Source: an uncultured Lachnospiraceae bacterium | GTDB lineage: Bacteria > Bacillota > Clostridia > Lachnospirales > Lachnospiraceae | Assembly (NCBI GenBank): GCA_947385425.1 | Contig: CANDKY010000012.1 | Location: 1-50,255, forward strand | Length of the DNA stretch: 50,255 bases | Direction: 5' to 3' | Shown here: positions 7,158-16,348 of the stretch, piece by piece | Position numbering within the stretch: the stretch's first letter is position 1 | Layout: each line of letters opens with the position of its first letter | The notes under the pieces: generated by a model | Database searches by the model: none | What the model was told of the DNA's origin: nothing | Seen by the model: only the letters and a program-made list of their open reading frames with translations | Made by a program: the position numbers and the translations under genes

Positions 7158-7736
7158 ATGAAGCATTTATATATCGAAGAATTGATTGAAAAGTTATATG
7201 GTACAACAATACAGACAAAAGCCGAAGGGGAATGCAGTGTTTATCAGGGCGGGCTGCAGGTGTTGTTGGATGTTTTTTCGAAACATAAAGAAAACCAGTC
7301 AATACTCTTTTTTATTGGAAATGGGGGCAGTTCTGCCATAGCCAGTCATATGACAGCGGATTTTATGAAAAATGGCGGGATGAATACTTATAGTTTGTAT
7401 GATAATGCGGTTACTACCTGTATGGGGAATGACTATGGTTATGAGTACATATTTTCAAAGCCTATGGAATTCCTTGTACGGGAGGGGGATCTGGTGGTGG
7501 CGATCAGCAGTTCCGGGAACTCTCCTAATATTATTAATGGTATTGTCACCGCAAGAAAAAAGAAAGCGGAAGTTATTACCTTTACAGGGTTTTCTGAGGA
7601 CAACAGGGCAAAGCAACTGGGAGATGTCAATTTGTATGTGCCCTGCACAAAATATGGTATTGTGGAATCTATCCACAACCTGATACTGCAGCAGATTGTA
7701 GATCTGATTATGGAACGGGATGGGGCAGGGTTTTGA
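7158..7736 (+). CDS. SIS-domain sugar-phosphate isomerase (GmhA-like)
   Basis: A 192-residue phosphosugar isomerase of the SIS fold, closest in layout to sedoheptulose-7-phosphate isomerase. The phosphate-binding loops are FIGNGGSSAIASH (52-64) and AISSSGNSPN (115-124). Length matches GmhA. The HFAEE stretch of classical GmhA reads HMTADF here, so the exact substrate is uncertain. With the nucleotidyltransferase-kinase at 8792 and the split transketolase at 12494-14286, which could supply sedoheptulose 7-phosphate, it fits the first committed step of an activated heptose pathway. The action is cytoplasmic. Confidence 0.82.
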   Translation: MKHLYIEELIEKLYGTTIQTKAEGECSVYQGGLQVLLDVFSKHKENQSILFFIGNGGSSAIASHMTADFMKNGGMNTYSLYDNAVTTCMGNDYGYEYIFSKPMEFLVREGDLVVAISSSGNSPNIINGIVTARKKKAEVITFTGFSEDNRAKQLGDVNLYVPCTKYGIVESIHNLILQQIVDLIMERDGAGF

Positions 7737-7763
7737 TATTATAGCTGGAAGTGAGGTATCAAT

Positions 7764-8750
7764 ATGATTTCATTAGTAACCGGAGGATGCGGTTTTATCG
7801 GTTCCCATATGGTGGACCGGCTGCTGGCCGAAGGACATACGGTAAGGGTTATAGACAACTGGACAACAGGCAGGCCTGAAAATCTGCATCATCAGAAGGA
7901 TAATGAGAACCTGACTGTTTACCACATGGATATCAGAAACAGGGGAGAAATAGAGCCGGTGTTCAAAGATGTGGATTATGTATTTCATTTCGCGGCACTG
8001 GCGGATATTGTCCCCTCTATTCAAAAGCCCTGGGAATATTATTCCTCCAACGTGCTGGGAACCTATAACGTAGTGGAATGCGCTAAGGAAGCCAATATTA
8101 AGAAACTTATATACGCAGCTTCTTCCTCCTGCTATGGAATTCCCGATGAATATCCTACCAGGGAAAGCGCGGAAATCAGACCCCAGTATCCTTATGCGCT
8201 GACCAAGAGACTGGGGGAGGAAACCGTACTGCACTGGGGGCAGGTGTACGGGCTACCGGTGGTGACACTCCGGCTCTTTAACGTATATGGAACAAGGTCA
8301 CGGACTTCGGGAACATACGGGGCAGTGTTTGGGGTTTTCCTTGCGCAGAAGCTGGCAGGCAAACCTTTTACCGTGGTAGGGGATGGTAACCAGACAAGGG
8401 ATTTCACCTATGTGACAGATATTGCGGATGCTTTTTATACAGCGGCGGTCTCGGATGTGGTGCAGGATACCTTCAATGTGGGAAGCGGCGGCACATACTC
8501 GGTAAACCGTCTCTGCGGACTGTTGGGAGGAGAAATCACCCATATTCCCAAACGGCCGGGTGAACCGGACTGTACTTTTGCCGATACATCCAAAATTAAG
8601 GACAAGCTCGGATGGAAGGCAAAAGTAACTTTTGAGGAAGGTGTGCAGAAAGTCCTGGACAATATTGATTACTGGAAGGAGGCGCCGGTATGGACACCGG
8701 AGAGCATCGGCGCCGCTACAGAGGACTGGTTTAAATATCTGGGGAAATAA
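7764..8750 (+). CDS. NAD-dependent sugar-nucleotide epimerase/dehydratase (extended SDR)
   Basis: A 328-residue extended short-chain dehydrogenase. The NAD loop is [10 protein letters not shown] (6-15). The catalytic triad is in AASSSCYG (about 118-125) and Y144-x3-K148 (YPYALTK). [12 protein letters not shown] and the GRPE-type end of GalE/WbpP-like enzymes are present. It probably epimerises or oxidises a nucleotide sugar. It does not show the N-terminus typical of HldD, so it is not called a heptose 6-epimerase. It lies between the isomerase and the nucleotidyltransferase-kinase and presumably acts on the sugar they activate. Confidence 0.88.
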   Translation: MISLVTGGCGFIGSHMVDRLLAEGHTVRVIDNWTTGRPENLHHQKDNENLTVYHMDIRNRGEIEPVFKDVDYVFHFAALADIVPSIQKPWEYYSSNVLGTYNVVECAKEANIKKLIYAASSSCYGIPDEYPTRESAEIRPQYPYALTKRLGEETVLHWGQVYGLPVVTLRLFNVYGTRSRTSGTYGAVFGVFLAQKLAGKPFTVVGDGNQTRDFTYVTDIADAFYTAAVSDVVQDTFNVGSGGTYSVNRLCGLLGGEITHIPKRPGEPDCTFADTSKIKDKLGWKAKVTFEEGVQKVLDNIDYWKEAPVWTPESIGAATEDWFKYLGK

Positions 8751-8791
8751 GCCCCATTAACATTAGTATGATATGAAGGGCAGATTCCTTT

Positions 8792-10324
8792 ATGAATAAG
8801 ATTGTATCAAAAGAAGAATTTAAAACAAAGATTAAGCCTGGGTTGGAAAAAGATGGGAAAACCATTGCCCTGTGCCATGGGGTATTCGACCTGATCCATC
8901 CGGGGCATATTATTCATTTCGAGCAGGCCAGAGAGATGGCGGATGTTCTGGTGGTATCGGTTACAGCGGCCAGATTCGTGCGCAAAGGGCCGGGAAGGCC
9001 GTATTTTGACGATGAAATGCGCATGAAATTTCTGTCAGCCATTGAATGTATAGATTATGTGATGCTTTCTGAAAATTATACAGTTGATGATATTGTCGAA
9101 AGCGTGGAACCGGACATTTATGTCAAGGGTGAGGAATACGCGAAGGCGAAAGATGATATTACCGGGAAGATTGCGGACGAAAAAGCGCTGGTGGAAAAGC
9201 ATGGGGGAAGGCTTGGATTTACCACGGGACAGGTATTCAGTTCCACGAAGCTGATTAATACGGCCATGTCGGGGCTGTCTGACGAAGTCATCCATTTCAT
9301 GCAGGATTTTAAGACCAGATATACCATGAGGGAAATCAGGGATTATGCAGAGAAAGCCAGTACGTTGAAAGTGTTGGTGGTTGGCGATGTCATAATTGAT
9401 AAATATACTTACTGCAGCGTACAGGGAACGATGTCAAAGGATATGGGATATTCCGCAAGGCTTTCCCATTCGGAAGAGTATCTGGGAGGCGCGGTGGCTA
9501 TTACCAGACATCTAGCATCTTTTTCCGATGATGTGACGATGATGTCGATTATTGGGAGTGAGGAGGAGATGCGCCTGCGTCTGTTTGACGAACTGGCGGA
9601 CAGGGTACAGCTTAGGCTGACCTACAGTTCAGAATTCCCAACCATCATAAAACACAGGTATCTTACACGCAATGAAAAGCGTGAAGAGTACAGGAAGATA
9701 TTCGCCATTAATAACATTCCGGAAAAGATGCAGTATGAGGAAGGAGCCTATAAAAATTTTAAAGAAAGACTTAGGGAAAAAATAGCAGACTATGATGCAG
9801 TGTTCCTATGCGATTTCGGACATGGCGTGGTAAACAGGGAGATTATGGATATTGTGCAGGAGGATGCAAAATATCTGGCGCTCAACTGTCAGACCAACTC
9901 TGCGAATAAAGGCTTGAATGTGATTACTAAATATAACAGGGCGGATGTTTTTACCCTGGATCAGCAGGAACTGAAGCTTGCGTTTCCGGATTCGTCGCTG
10001 GATGAAAAATTAAGTTTGGGAAGGCTGTCGGAGCATCTGAAAGGAAACGGCTGGCTGACAAGGGGGGCGAAAGGAGCTTATGGGATAACCGGCGGAGAAA
10101 TACAGGAATGCCCGGCTTTTACATTAAGCGTAAAGGATACGGTAGGGGCAGGGGACGCGTTCTTTGCGGTGGCAGGGATTTTCACGGCGGCAGGCGCTTC
10201 TGTAGAGATAGGGACTTTCATGGGCAATATAGGCGGGGCGTTAGGAGCCAATATTGTGGGGAATAAAGAGGCAGTGGAAAAGGTGAATGTGCTGAAATTC
10301 GCAAGCACGTTGATGAATGTGTAG
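8792..10324 (+). CDS. Bifunctional sugar-1-phosphate nucleotidyltransferase / PfkB-type kinase (reversed HldE order)
   Basis: A 510-residue fusion. Residues 1-150 are a cytidylyltransferase-like fold with HGVFDLIHPGH (H36, H39) and the SSTKLI closing motif. Residues about 175-510 are a PfkB/ribokinase-type kinase with LVVGDVIIDKYT at its start and KDTVGAGDAFFA near its end, where D455 is the expected catalytic base. Enterobacterial HldE has the same two activities in the opposite order. By analogy the kinase phosphorylates a sugar 7-phosphate at C1 and the other domain activates it with a nucleotide, but neither the sugar nor the nucleotide (ADP, CDP or GDP) can be read from sequence. No GmhB-type phosphatase is seen nearby. 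Confidence 0.85.
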   Translation: MNKIVSKEEFKTKIKPGLEKDGKTIALCHGVFDLIHPGHIIHFEQAREMADVLVVSVTAARFVRKGPGRPYFDDEMRMKFLSAIECIDYVMLSENYTVDDIVESVEPDIYVKGEEYAKAKDDITGKIADEKALVEKHGGRLGFTTGQVFSSTKLINTAMSGLSDEVIHFMQDFKTRYTMREIRDYAEKASTLKVLVVGDVIIDKYTYCSVQGTMSKDMGYSARLSHSEEYLGGAVAITRHLASFSDDVTMMSIIGSEEEMRLRLFDELADRVQLRLTYSSEFPTIIKHRYLTRNEKREEYRKIFAINNIPEKMQYEEGAYKNFKERLREKIADYDAVFLCDFGHGVVNREIMDIVQEDAKYLALNCQTNSANKGLNVITKYNRADVFTLDQQELKLAFPDSSLDEKLSLGRLSEHLKGNGWLTRGAKGAYGITGGEIQECPAFTLSVKDTVGAGDAFFAVAGIFTAAGASVEIGTFMGNIGGALGANIVGNKEAVEKVNVLKFASTLMNV

Positions 10325-10335
10325 CGGGGGATAAT

Positions 10336-11397
10336 ATGGCAGAGAATATCAGAATGGACTCACATAAATTAATCTACCATCCGGAGGCGGTGGCCAGGTG
10401 GATGAAGGGGGAAGACATTTACCCTATTGAGATAGAGATATCCCCTAGCGGCGCCTGCAACCACAGGTGCGTATTCTGCGCAGTGGATTATATCGGATAT
10501 GAGCCTGCATTTCTGGAGAAGGATGTTATTTTAAGGGACATATCCCGGATGGCCGGGAAAGGGCTGAAAAGCATTATCTGCTCCGGAGAGGGGGAGCCGC
10601 TTCTAAATAAGGACATGCCGGATATTGCCAATGGGATCAAAGCCTGCGGCGTGGATGTGGCTATGAGTACCAATGGGGCGTTATTCACAAAGGAAAAAGC
10701 GCAGGAATGCCTTGGGGCATTTACATGGGTACGTTTCAGCGTGGCAAGTATGGAGGAAGCATCCTACGATAAGATCCAGAGAGGGAAAGCAGGAGATTTA
10801 GATAAGGTCAAAGTTAACCTGGCAGAGGCAGTCAGAATCAAGAAAGACAGGAAACTCAAAACGACCTTGGGTGTGCAGTGCCTGCTGCTGCCCGACAATA
10901 TGGCACAATTGCCGGACATGGCGGGGCAGCTTCGTGAAATCGGGGTGGATTATTTGACCGTCAAGCCATACTCGCAGCACTTACATAGTGAGAATACATT
11001 CCGGATTGATTATGGTGCCATGCTGGAGCTGGAACAGGAAATAAAGGAGTATGCCACGGAGGACTTTGCTATTTATTTCAGGGCCAATGCCATGAAGAAA
11101 ATGCATCACGAAAAATGTTACAGCCAGTGTTACGGGCTCTCTTTTATGGCACATATTGATGCAAAAGGGAATGTATGGCCCTGCGTGGCCCATATCGGTA
11201 CGGAAGAATTTTGTTACGGGAATATATATGAGCAGACTTTTGAAGAGATATGGGAAGGGCACCGGCGGAAGGAAGTTACAGACAGGCTGAATGGGCTGGA
11301 TATTAATAAAGTGTGCAGGGATGCATGCAGGCTGGATGAGATCAACAAGTATCTTGACAGTTTGAAGAATCCGGGGGAGCATGTGAATTTTATATAG
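10336..11397 (+). CDS. Radical SAM protein with SPASM-like C-terminal cysteines (first of a pair)
   Basis: A 353-residue radical SAM enzyme. The [4Fe-4S] site is C41-x3-C45-x2-C48 (GACNHRCVFC). SGEGEPLLN provides the SAM-binding GGE-like motif (GEGEP), and a C-terminal cysteine set (CYSQCYG, WPCVAH, VCRDAC) looks like an auxiliary-cluster region. It is related to the next gene, with which it shares spacing, length and the ending HVNFI / HINFI. The reaction is unknown. In this cluster it may modify the sugar made by the neighbouring genes. The start follows the previous stop by 11 bp. Confidence 0.85.
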   Translation: MAENIRMDSHKLIYHPEAVARWMKGEDIYPIEIEISPSGACNHRCVFCAVDYIGYEPAFLEKDVILRDISRMAGKGLKSIICSGEGEPLLNKDMPDIANGIKACGVDVAMSTNGALFTKEKAQECLGAFTWVRFSVASMEEASYDKIQRGKAGDLDKVKVNLAEAVRIKKDRKLKTTLGVQCLLLPDNMAQLPDMAGQLREIGVDYLTVKPYSQHLHSENTFRIDYGAMLELEQEIKEYATEDFAIYFRANAMKKMHHEKCYSQCYGLSFMAHIDAKGNVWPCVAHIGTEEFCYGNIYEQTFEEIWEGHRRKEVTDRLNGLDINKVCRDACRLDEINKYLDSLKNPGEHVNFI

Positions 11398-11409
11398 CAG
11401 GAGAAGGAA

Positions 11410-12477
11410 ATGGAAAAGGCGACACCATATAGTAATTTGAAAATATTTGCCCATGCCCATGCACTGGATGATATAGGGGCAGGAAAGAGGATAGCGCCAA
11501 TTTATATCCGCATCAAACCTACAAACTACTGTAACCATAAATGTTACTATTGCAGTTATGCGGACAGTCAATTGGGACTGCGGGATTCTGTGAAGCGACA
11601 GGATCAGATCCCGTGGGAGAAAATGCAGGAGATTATTTCAGATATATCGGATATGGGGGTAAAAGCAGTTACGTTTAGTGGCGGGGGAGAGCCGCTGGTT
11701 TATCCGCATATTGTGGAGACAATGCAGAAAATACTGGATTCCGGAATTGACCTTTCTATTATAACAAACGGACAGTTACTGAAGGGGGATCGTGCCAACG
11801 TACTTGCCAATGCAAAATGGGTCAGGATTTCCTTTGATTCGGCGGATGCCGGGACCTATGCGAGGATAAGAAAGCTGCCGCCGGAGGCTTTTGGCGAGGT
11901 ATGTGATAATGTCCGCAGATTTTCGGAAATAAAAAAAGAAGGCTGTGAACTGGGAGTTAATTTTGTCATTAACCATGAAAATGCACATCAGGTGTATGCT
12001 ATGGCAGAAATGGTGAAAGAGCTGGGGGCCAACCATATTAAGTATACAGCCCGTGTTACAAAGGATTTATTCCAATACCATGAACCTTTTAAGCAGGATG
12101 CGATAGAGCAGATTCACAGGGCAGAAGGGCTAAATGGCGGAGGATTCAGGGTAATTAATAAATATGAAGGGGATTTTGATTCTGCGCTGGTATTCCACCG
12201 TTGTTATGAAAAGTGTTATGTGAACCGTATTTTTACGGTAATAGCGGCAGACAGCAAAGTGTATTTTTGCCATGACAAAGCCTATGTTAAGGAAGGGGTT
12301 GTGGGTGACCTGAAAAACCAGTCTTTTAAGGATTTGTGGTTTTTGCGGGAGACTGTGAAGAGATACCAGGAATTTAACCCGCAGAAGGAATGCAACCATC
12401 ACTGTGTTTATGACGACAGGAATGGACTGTTAAATACTTTTTACAGTCTGGACAGGAACCATATTAATTTTATTTAG
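11410..12477 (+). CDS. Radical SAM protein with SPASM-like C-terminal cysteines (second of a pair)
   Basis: A 355-residue paralogue of the preceding gene. C41-x3-C45-x2-C48 (NYCNHKCYYC) binds the cluster, and FSGGGEPLVYP is the SAM motif. Later cysteines (RCYEKCYVN, VYFCHDK, ECNHHCVY) are suited to an auxiliary cluster. Both proteins place the first cysteine at residue 41 and end in H(V/I)NFI, so they probably arose by duplication and may work as partners. GGAGAAGGA precedes the ATG. It is followed after 16 bp by the transketolase N-terminal subunit. Confidence 0.85.
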   Translation: MEKATPYSNLKIFAHAHALDDIGAGKRIAPIYIRIKPTNYCNHKCYYCSYADSQLGLRDSVKRQDQIPWEKMQEIISDISDMGVKAVTFSGGGEPLVYPHIVETMQKILDSGIDLSIITNGQLLKGDRANVLANAKWVRISFDSADAGTYARIRKLPPEAFGEVCDNVRRFSEIKKEGCELGVNFVINHENAHQVYAMAEMVKELGANHIKYTARVTKDLFQYHEPFKQDAIEQIHRAEGLNGGGFRVINKYEGDFDSALVFHRCYEKCYVNRIFTVIAADSKVYFCHDKAYVKEGVVGDLKNQSFKDLWFLRETVKRYQEFNPQKECNHHCVYDDRNGLLNTFYSLDRNHINFI

Positions 12478-12493
12478 GCAGCAAGAGGGAGAA

Positions 12494-13375
12494 ATGTCAG
12501 AGATATCGGAAATTGCAAAAGACATAAGGAAGAAAATATATATGACTGCACATTATGCAGGAGGAGGCCATATGGGTGCTTCCTTTTCCATGGCGGATAT
12601 TATCAGTGTATTATATTTCGGCAATGTTTTAAGATATGACGCCAAAAATCCGGAATGGGAAGAGCGGGATAAATTTATTCTGAGCAAAGGCCACGCCTGC
12701 TATGCCTTATATGCGGCACTGGCAAAGGCAGGGTATTATCCGGAGGAAGAATTGTGGAACGTGGGGAAGCCAGGATCTAAGTTTGGCGGGCACCCAAAGA
12801 TGCACGACATACCCGGTGTGGAAGCGTCTACAGGCGCGCTTGGACACGGACTGTCATTTGCAATAGGGATTGCCTATGCCAATAAAAGGGATAAAAAGGA
12901 CAGCCATGTCTATGTAGTTCTTGGGGATGGGGAATGCCAGGAAGGATCCGTGTGGGAAGGTGCATTGTCGGCACCGACACTGGGACTGGACAATATGACG
13001 GTTATTGTAGACCATAACAAACTCCAGGCAATGGATGATTTGGAAAAGATTGTCCATATGAAGCCGTTTGCAGATAAATGGAGAGCTTTCGGATGGAATG
13101 TTGTTGAAATAGACGGCCATGATTATGGCCAGATTAAGGACGGGCTCCTTGTACGGGCGGAGGGAAAACCGACATTAATTGTGGCAAATACAATAAAAGG
13201 CAAAGGCGTATCCTTCATGGAGAATGTGCCGATATGGCATTACCGCATGCCAAATGAGGAAGAAATTCCTGTCCTGATGGAAGAACTTGGCTTAACGGAA
13301 GCAGATCTGGAACAAAGTCAGCAAGCCCGGTTACCTGAAATGTTACAAAAAGTGAGAGGTACACAGAAGGGATGA
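12494..13375 (+). CDS. Transketolase N-terminal (TPP-binding) subunit
   Basis: A 293-residue thiamine-diphosphate-binding half of a split transketolase. SKGHACYALYAAL, GHPKMHDIPGVE and STGALGHGLSFAIGIAYA are transketolase signatures. G144-D145-G146 with N175 forms the GDG...N motif for the metal and diphosphate. It lacks the pyrimidine-binding domain, which the next gene supplies. Two-carbon transfer from ketoses could make sedoheptulose 7-phosphate for the upstream isomerase or add a two-carbon branch. Its placement inside a sugar-nucleotide cluster rather than a central-metabolism operon argues for a dedicated role. Confidence 0.93.
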   Translation: MSEISEIAKDIRKKIYMTAHYAGGGHMGASFSMADIISVLYFGNVLRYDAKNPEWEERDKFILSKGHACYALYAALAKAGYYPEEELWNVGKPGSKFGGHPKMHDIPGVEASTGALGHGLSFAIGIAYANKRDKKDSHVYVVLGDGECQEGSVWEGALSAPTLGLDNMTVIVDHNKLQAMDDLEKIVHMKPFADKWRAFGWNVVEIDGHDYGQIKDGLLVRAEGKPTLIVANTIKGKGVSFMENVPIWHYRMPNEEEIPVLMEELGLTEADLEQSQQARLPEMLQKVRGTQKG

Positions 13376-14286
13376 GAACAGCTTATCTTGATACATTATA
13401 TGAACTGGCCAGACAGGATCAAAGGGTATATGCGTTGATATCAGACAACGGTGCCATTGTATACGATAAATACCGGAGAGATCTGGCGGACCAGTACTTA
13501 AATCTTGGAATATCGGAGGCAAATATGCTGGGGATGGCGGCCGGAATGGCAAGCTGTGGAAAAATTCCATTTTCCTATACCATAGGTGCGTTTCTAGCAT
13601 ACCGGGCATTTGAATTTATACGGAACGATATATGTCTGCAGAAACAGAATGTAAAAATAGTCGGGACAGGAGCAGGGCAGGTCTACAGTGCCCTGGGGCC
13701 GACACACCACTCAACAGAAGATTTGGGAGGGCTGCGTTCTTTGCCTGACTTAACTATTTTATGCCCGGCAAGCCCGTTGGAAGTGAGGAAAGCAACGGTA
13801 GCCGCTTATGAACATGAGGGCCCGGTGTATCTTAGGCTGGGGACGAACAGGGAGCCGGAGATATATAAGGAAGATTATGCATTTGAAATTGGTAAGGGTA
13901 TAACTGTAAGGGATGGTAAAGATGTTACTCTTATTGGAACTGGCAGTATAGTGGGGGATATTCTGGGTGTGGTAGAACAATTACAAAGGGATGGAATTCA
14001 TGCAAGAGTAATCAATATACATACAATTAAGCCGATTGATAAAGGAATTATTTTGCGGGCAATTGAAGAAACTGGCAAGATTATCACAGTAGAAGATCAT
14101 AATATAATTGGCGGATTGGGCAGCGCGGTAGCGGAAGTGATAGCGGAATCTGGGAAAGGCGTGGCATTTAAGCGTATGGGATTACAAAAGTTTTCGAATG
14201 GATACGGAGACTATGTTCAGGTGAAAGAAATGAATGGAATTGGGATTAAGCAAGTTTATGATGAAGTGAAGATGATTATAAAATAG
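13372..14286 (+). CDS. Transketolase C-terminal subunit
   Basis: A 304-residue partner of the preceding gene, overlapping it by the ATGA arrangement typical of translational coupling. It has the pyrimidine-binding domain, with the catalytic-type glutamate E49 in NLGISEANMLGMAAGMA, and a transketolase C-terminal domain after about residue 180. GPTHHSTEDLGGLRSLPDL is also typical. Codon use becomes markedly more AT-rich within this gene (after about 13,880) and stays so in the genes that follow, which may mark an old recombination junction. Confidence 0.93.
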   Translation: MRTAYLDTLYELARQDQRVYALISDNGAIVYDKYRRDLADQYLNLGISEANMLGMAAGMASCGKIPFSYTIGAFLAYRAFEFIRNDICLQKQNVKIVGTGAGQVYSALGPTHHSTEDLGGLRSLPDLTILCPASPLEVRKATVAAYEHEGPVYLRLGTNREPEIYKEDYAFEIGKGITVRDGKDVTLIGTGSIVGDILGVVEQLQRDGIHARVINIHTIKPIDKGIILRAIEETGKIITVEDHNIIGGLGSAVAEVIAESGKGVAFKRMGLQKFSNGYGDYVQVKEMNGIGIKQVYDEVKMIIK

Positions 14287-14318
14287 AAATGTAAAATTGG
14301 TTAAAGAGGTTAAACTGT

Positions 14319-15458
14319 ATGAAGAATGATTTCTTGGAATATTATGGAAAACATAACATATCGCCAGTGCGACAGGATATTAGTGACATAGAGATTCATT
14401 TTGAAAGACGAAAGAAATTATATCGACAGTGTGGAATTCCGATAATGGCTTTTCGTGACGCGGAAATGTTGGAAGTAGGACCGGGTGGGGGTTATAATAC
14501 ATTAGCTTTTTTCTACTGGAATTGTAAGCATGTTGATTTGGTAGAAGCAAATCAACGGGGGAGAGAGGATATGAAAAATCTTTTTGACTATCACAGTATT
14601 GGAGAAGAGCGGTACAAGATTTTTCCATGTAAGATTGAAGATTACGTTACAGAAAAGAAGTACGATATCATTATAGCAGAAGGATTTTTACCTGTAATTT
14701 ATAACCAGAGAGAGGTAATAGATGCTTTAACAGCGTTAGTGGCAGAAAATGGAATTATTGTTATAACGTGCGGGGATGATGTTTGTTTTTTTATTGAAAC
14801 ATTGAAAAGGTTAGTCGGGATTGTGCTTACAGCAGATATTTCAGATTATGATAAAAAAGTCAAAAAGCTGACAAATTTTTTTGCGCCTCAGTTATCTAAA
14901 TTGCGGGGAATGTCAAGAAAGCCTGAGGACTGGGTTCAAGATCAAATTCTTAATCCGGCACTTGTAAATGGCATGGAATTATCATTGTTGCAGGCAATAG
15001 ATTATTTTGGAGAAGAATTTGATATATTGGGGAGTTCACCACAAATGTTCACAGATTATTCCTGGTATAAAGACATATGGTATGATTATAAAGAGGAGAG
15101 TAGGATTCAGTTTAAAAGAAAAAGATTAAGTTTATTACAAGCTAATATGCCTGAAATAATACTATCTTTAGAGCAGGCCGATAAATTGGTAGAATTTTTT
15201 GAGCAAATTAAAAAACTTGAGACACAATATGAAAAAGACTTAAATATAAATGCAATAGGCCAAATTGTCGAAGAAATGCATTCAATGAAAAAATTGGTGC
15301 AAGAGTGTTTTAACAATCAGTTTGTTGATGTTTTTCATGAGATTGAACAAATTTTGAGGTGTTTATTGCAAAAAGAAAATATAGATATGGAAGAATACCC
15401 TAATTTTTTTTCAGCTTTTGGGCGAACACAGCAGTACATCAGTTTTGTGAGAAAATAA
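14319..15458 (+). CDS. SAM-dependent methyltransferase-like protein with long C-terminal extension
   Basis: A 379-residue protein with a class I methyltransferase core near the N-terminus. MLEVGPGGGYNT (about 49-60) is motif I, VDLVEAN ends strand 2, and YDIIIAEGFLPV corresponds to the motif after strand 4. Residues about 180-379 are an extension without a recognised family, rich in helical segments and possibly coiled coil near 270-340. The target is unknown; the neighbours suggest a sugar or glycan-linked substrate. A weak AGAGG box precedes the ATG. Confidence 0.75.
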   Translation: MKNDFLEYYGKHNISPVRQDISDIEIHFERRKKLYRQCGIPIMAFRDAEMLEVGPGGGYNTLAFFYWNCKHVDLVEANQRGREDMKNLFDYHSIGEERYKIFPCKIEDYVTEKKYDIIIAEGFLPVIYNQREVIDALTALVAENGIIVITCGDDVCFFIETLKRLVGIVLTADISDYDKKVKKLTNFFAPQLSKLRGMSRKPEDWVQDQILNPALVNGMELSLLQAIDYFGEEFDILGSSPQMFTDYSWYKDIWYDYKEESRIQFKRKRLSLLQANMPEIILSLEQADKLVEFFEQIKKLETQYEKDLNINAIGQIVEEMHSMKKLVQECFNNQFVDVFHEIEQILRCLLQKENIDMEEYPNFFSAFGRTQQYISFVRK

Positions 15459-15473
15459 AGGAAAGGTTATATA

Positions 15474-16136
15474 ATGGCATATGTTGATTTTGTATCAGAA
15501 CTGCATAAAGCAACCAAACGTGATTATATTGGACGCGTGATTAGTGACGACAAGGCAGAGTGCGCGAAGATAGCAAAAGAGTATGGATATGATTATTGGG
15601 ATGGCGATCGGAAGTATGGTTATGGCGGTTACCGGTATGATGGCAGATGGAGAAGCGTTGCGCAGAAGCTTACGGAACATTATGATTTAAAGTCGGGGCA
15701 GAAAGTGCTGGATGTAGGCTGCGGTATGGCGCATCTGTTGTATGAACTGACACAGGTGGTGCCAGGATTAATTGTGAAAGGTATTGATATTTCACAATAT
15801 GCTTTGGAACACGCAAAAGAGGAAATACGTGATAATCTGCAATATGGACAGGCACAGAATATACCCTTTGAAAATAATGAATTTGATTTGGTTATTTCTT
15901 TGACAACGTTACATAATTTGAAGATATATGATTTGAAAAAGGCCGTACAGGAAATAGAACGTGTCAGTAAAGGAAACTGTTACATTATGGTAGAATCTTT
16001 TCGTGATGACAGGGAAGAGGTGAATATGCTTTACTGGCAGCTTACCTGTTCAAGTTATTATTCAGTTGACGAATGGGAATGGCTATACCAGGAATGGGGT
16101 TATGCAGGGGATTATAGCTTCATTTTTTTTGAATAG
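15474..16136 (+). CDS. Class I SAM-dependent methyltransferase
   Basis: A 220-residue methyltransferase. VLDVGCGMAHLLYEL (about 79-93) is motif I, GIDISQYALEHAK is strand 2, and FDLVISLTTLHNL is the substrate-pocket strand. The N-terminal DYWDGDRKYGYGGYRYDGRW is a hallmark of a methyltransferase group that I recall from other surface-glycan loci, including some with heptose or phosphoramidate modifications; this is from memory. It follows the previous gene by 15 bp. Methylation of a nucleotide sugar or attached small acid is plausible. Confidence 0.85.
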   Translation: MAYVDFVSELHKATKRDYIGRVISDDKAECAKIAKEYGYDYWDGDRKYGYGGYRYDGRWRSVAQKLTEHYDLKSGQKVLDVGCGMAHLLYELTQVVPGLIVKGIDISQYALEHAKEEIRDNLQYGQAQNIPFENNEFDLVISLTTLHNLKIYDLKKAVQEIERVSKGNCYIMVESFRDDREEVNMLYWQLTCSSYYSVDEWEWLYQEWGYAGDYSFIFFE

Positions 16137-16156
16137 GGAGTAAGTGGAGGAAAAGT

Positions 16157-16234
16157 GATAGAAAAAAGAGAGTCGGAGTCTTACTGGAAAAATTTAAAGA
16201 TAGAACTATATATTTGTATGGTGCAGGAACATAA
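16157..16234 (+). pseudogene. Remnant of a Rossmann-module N-terminus
   Basis: The gap 16137-16348 contains a stretch without start codon reading RVGVLLEKFKDRTIYLYGAG and then T and a stop. LEKFKDRTIYLYGAG is the pattern that opens the small Rossmann modules elsewhere in this locus (for example KVFLFGAG at 30725 and RYLVYGTG near 38750). Nothing of the rest of the module follows. It is best read as the stump left by deletion of a module-carrying gene. Short length keeps confidence low. Confidence 0.4.
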
Positions 16235-16348
16235 TGGGAGATTCCTTTGCTGATTAAAACAATGAGCCGGACTATAAAATTTATATAAGAAATTATAAAG
16301 ATAGGTTAGATGAGATTGTATGTTATGCAGTTTGATTTAGGTAACAAT

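Noticed and set aside
7764-8750. Calling this SDR an ADP-heptose 6-epimerase (HldD)
   Set aside because: The motifs fit a general GalE/WbpP-like epimerase and lack the typical HldD N-terminal pattern.
8792-10324. Fusion gene as a sequencing artefact joining two genes
   Set aside because: Both domains are complete with an in-frame linker, and the two activities are known to fuse in HldE.
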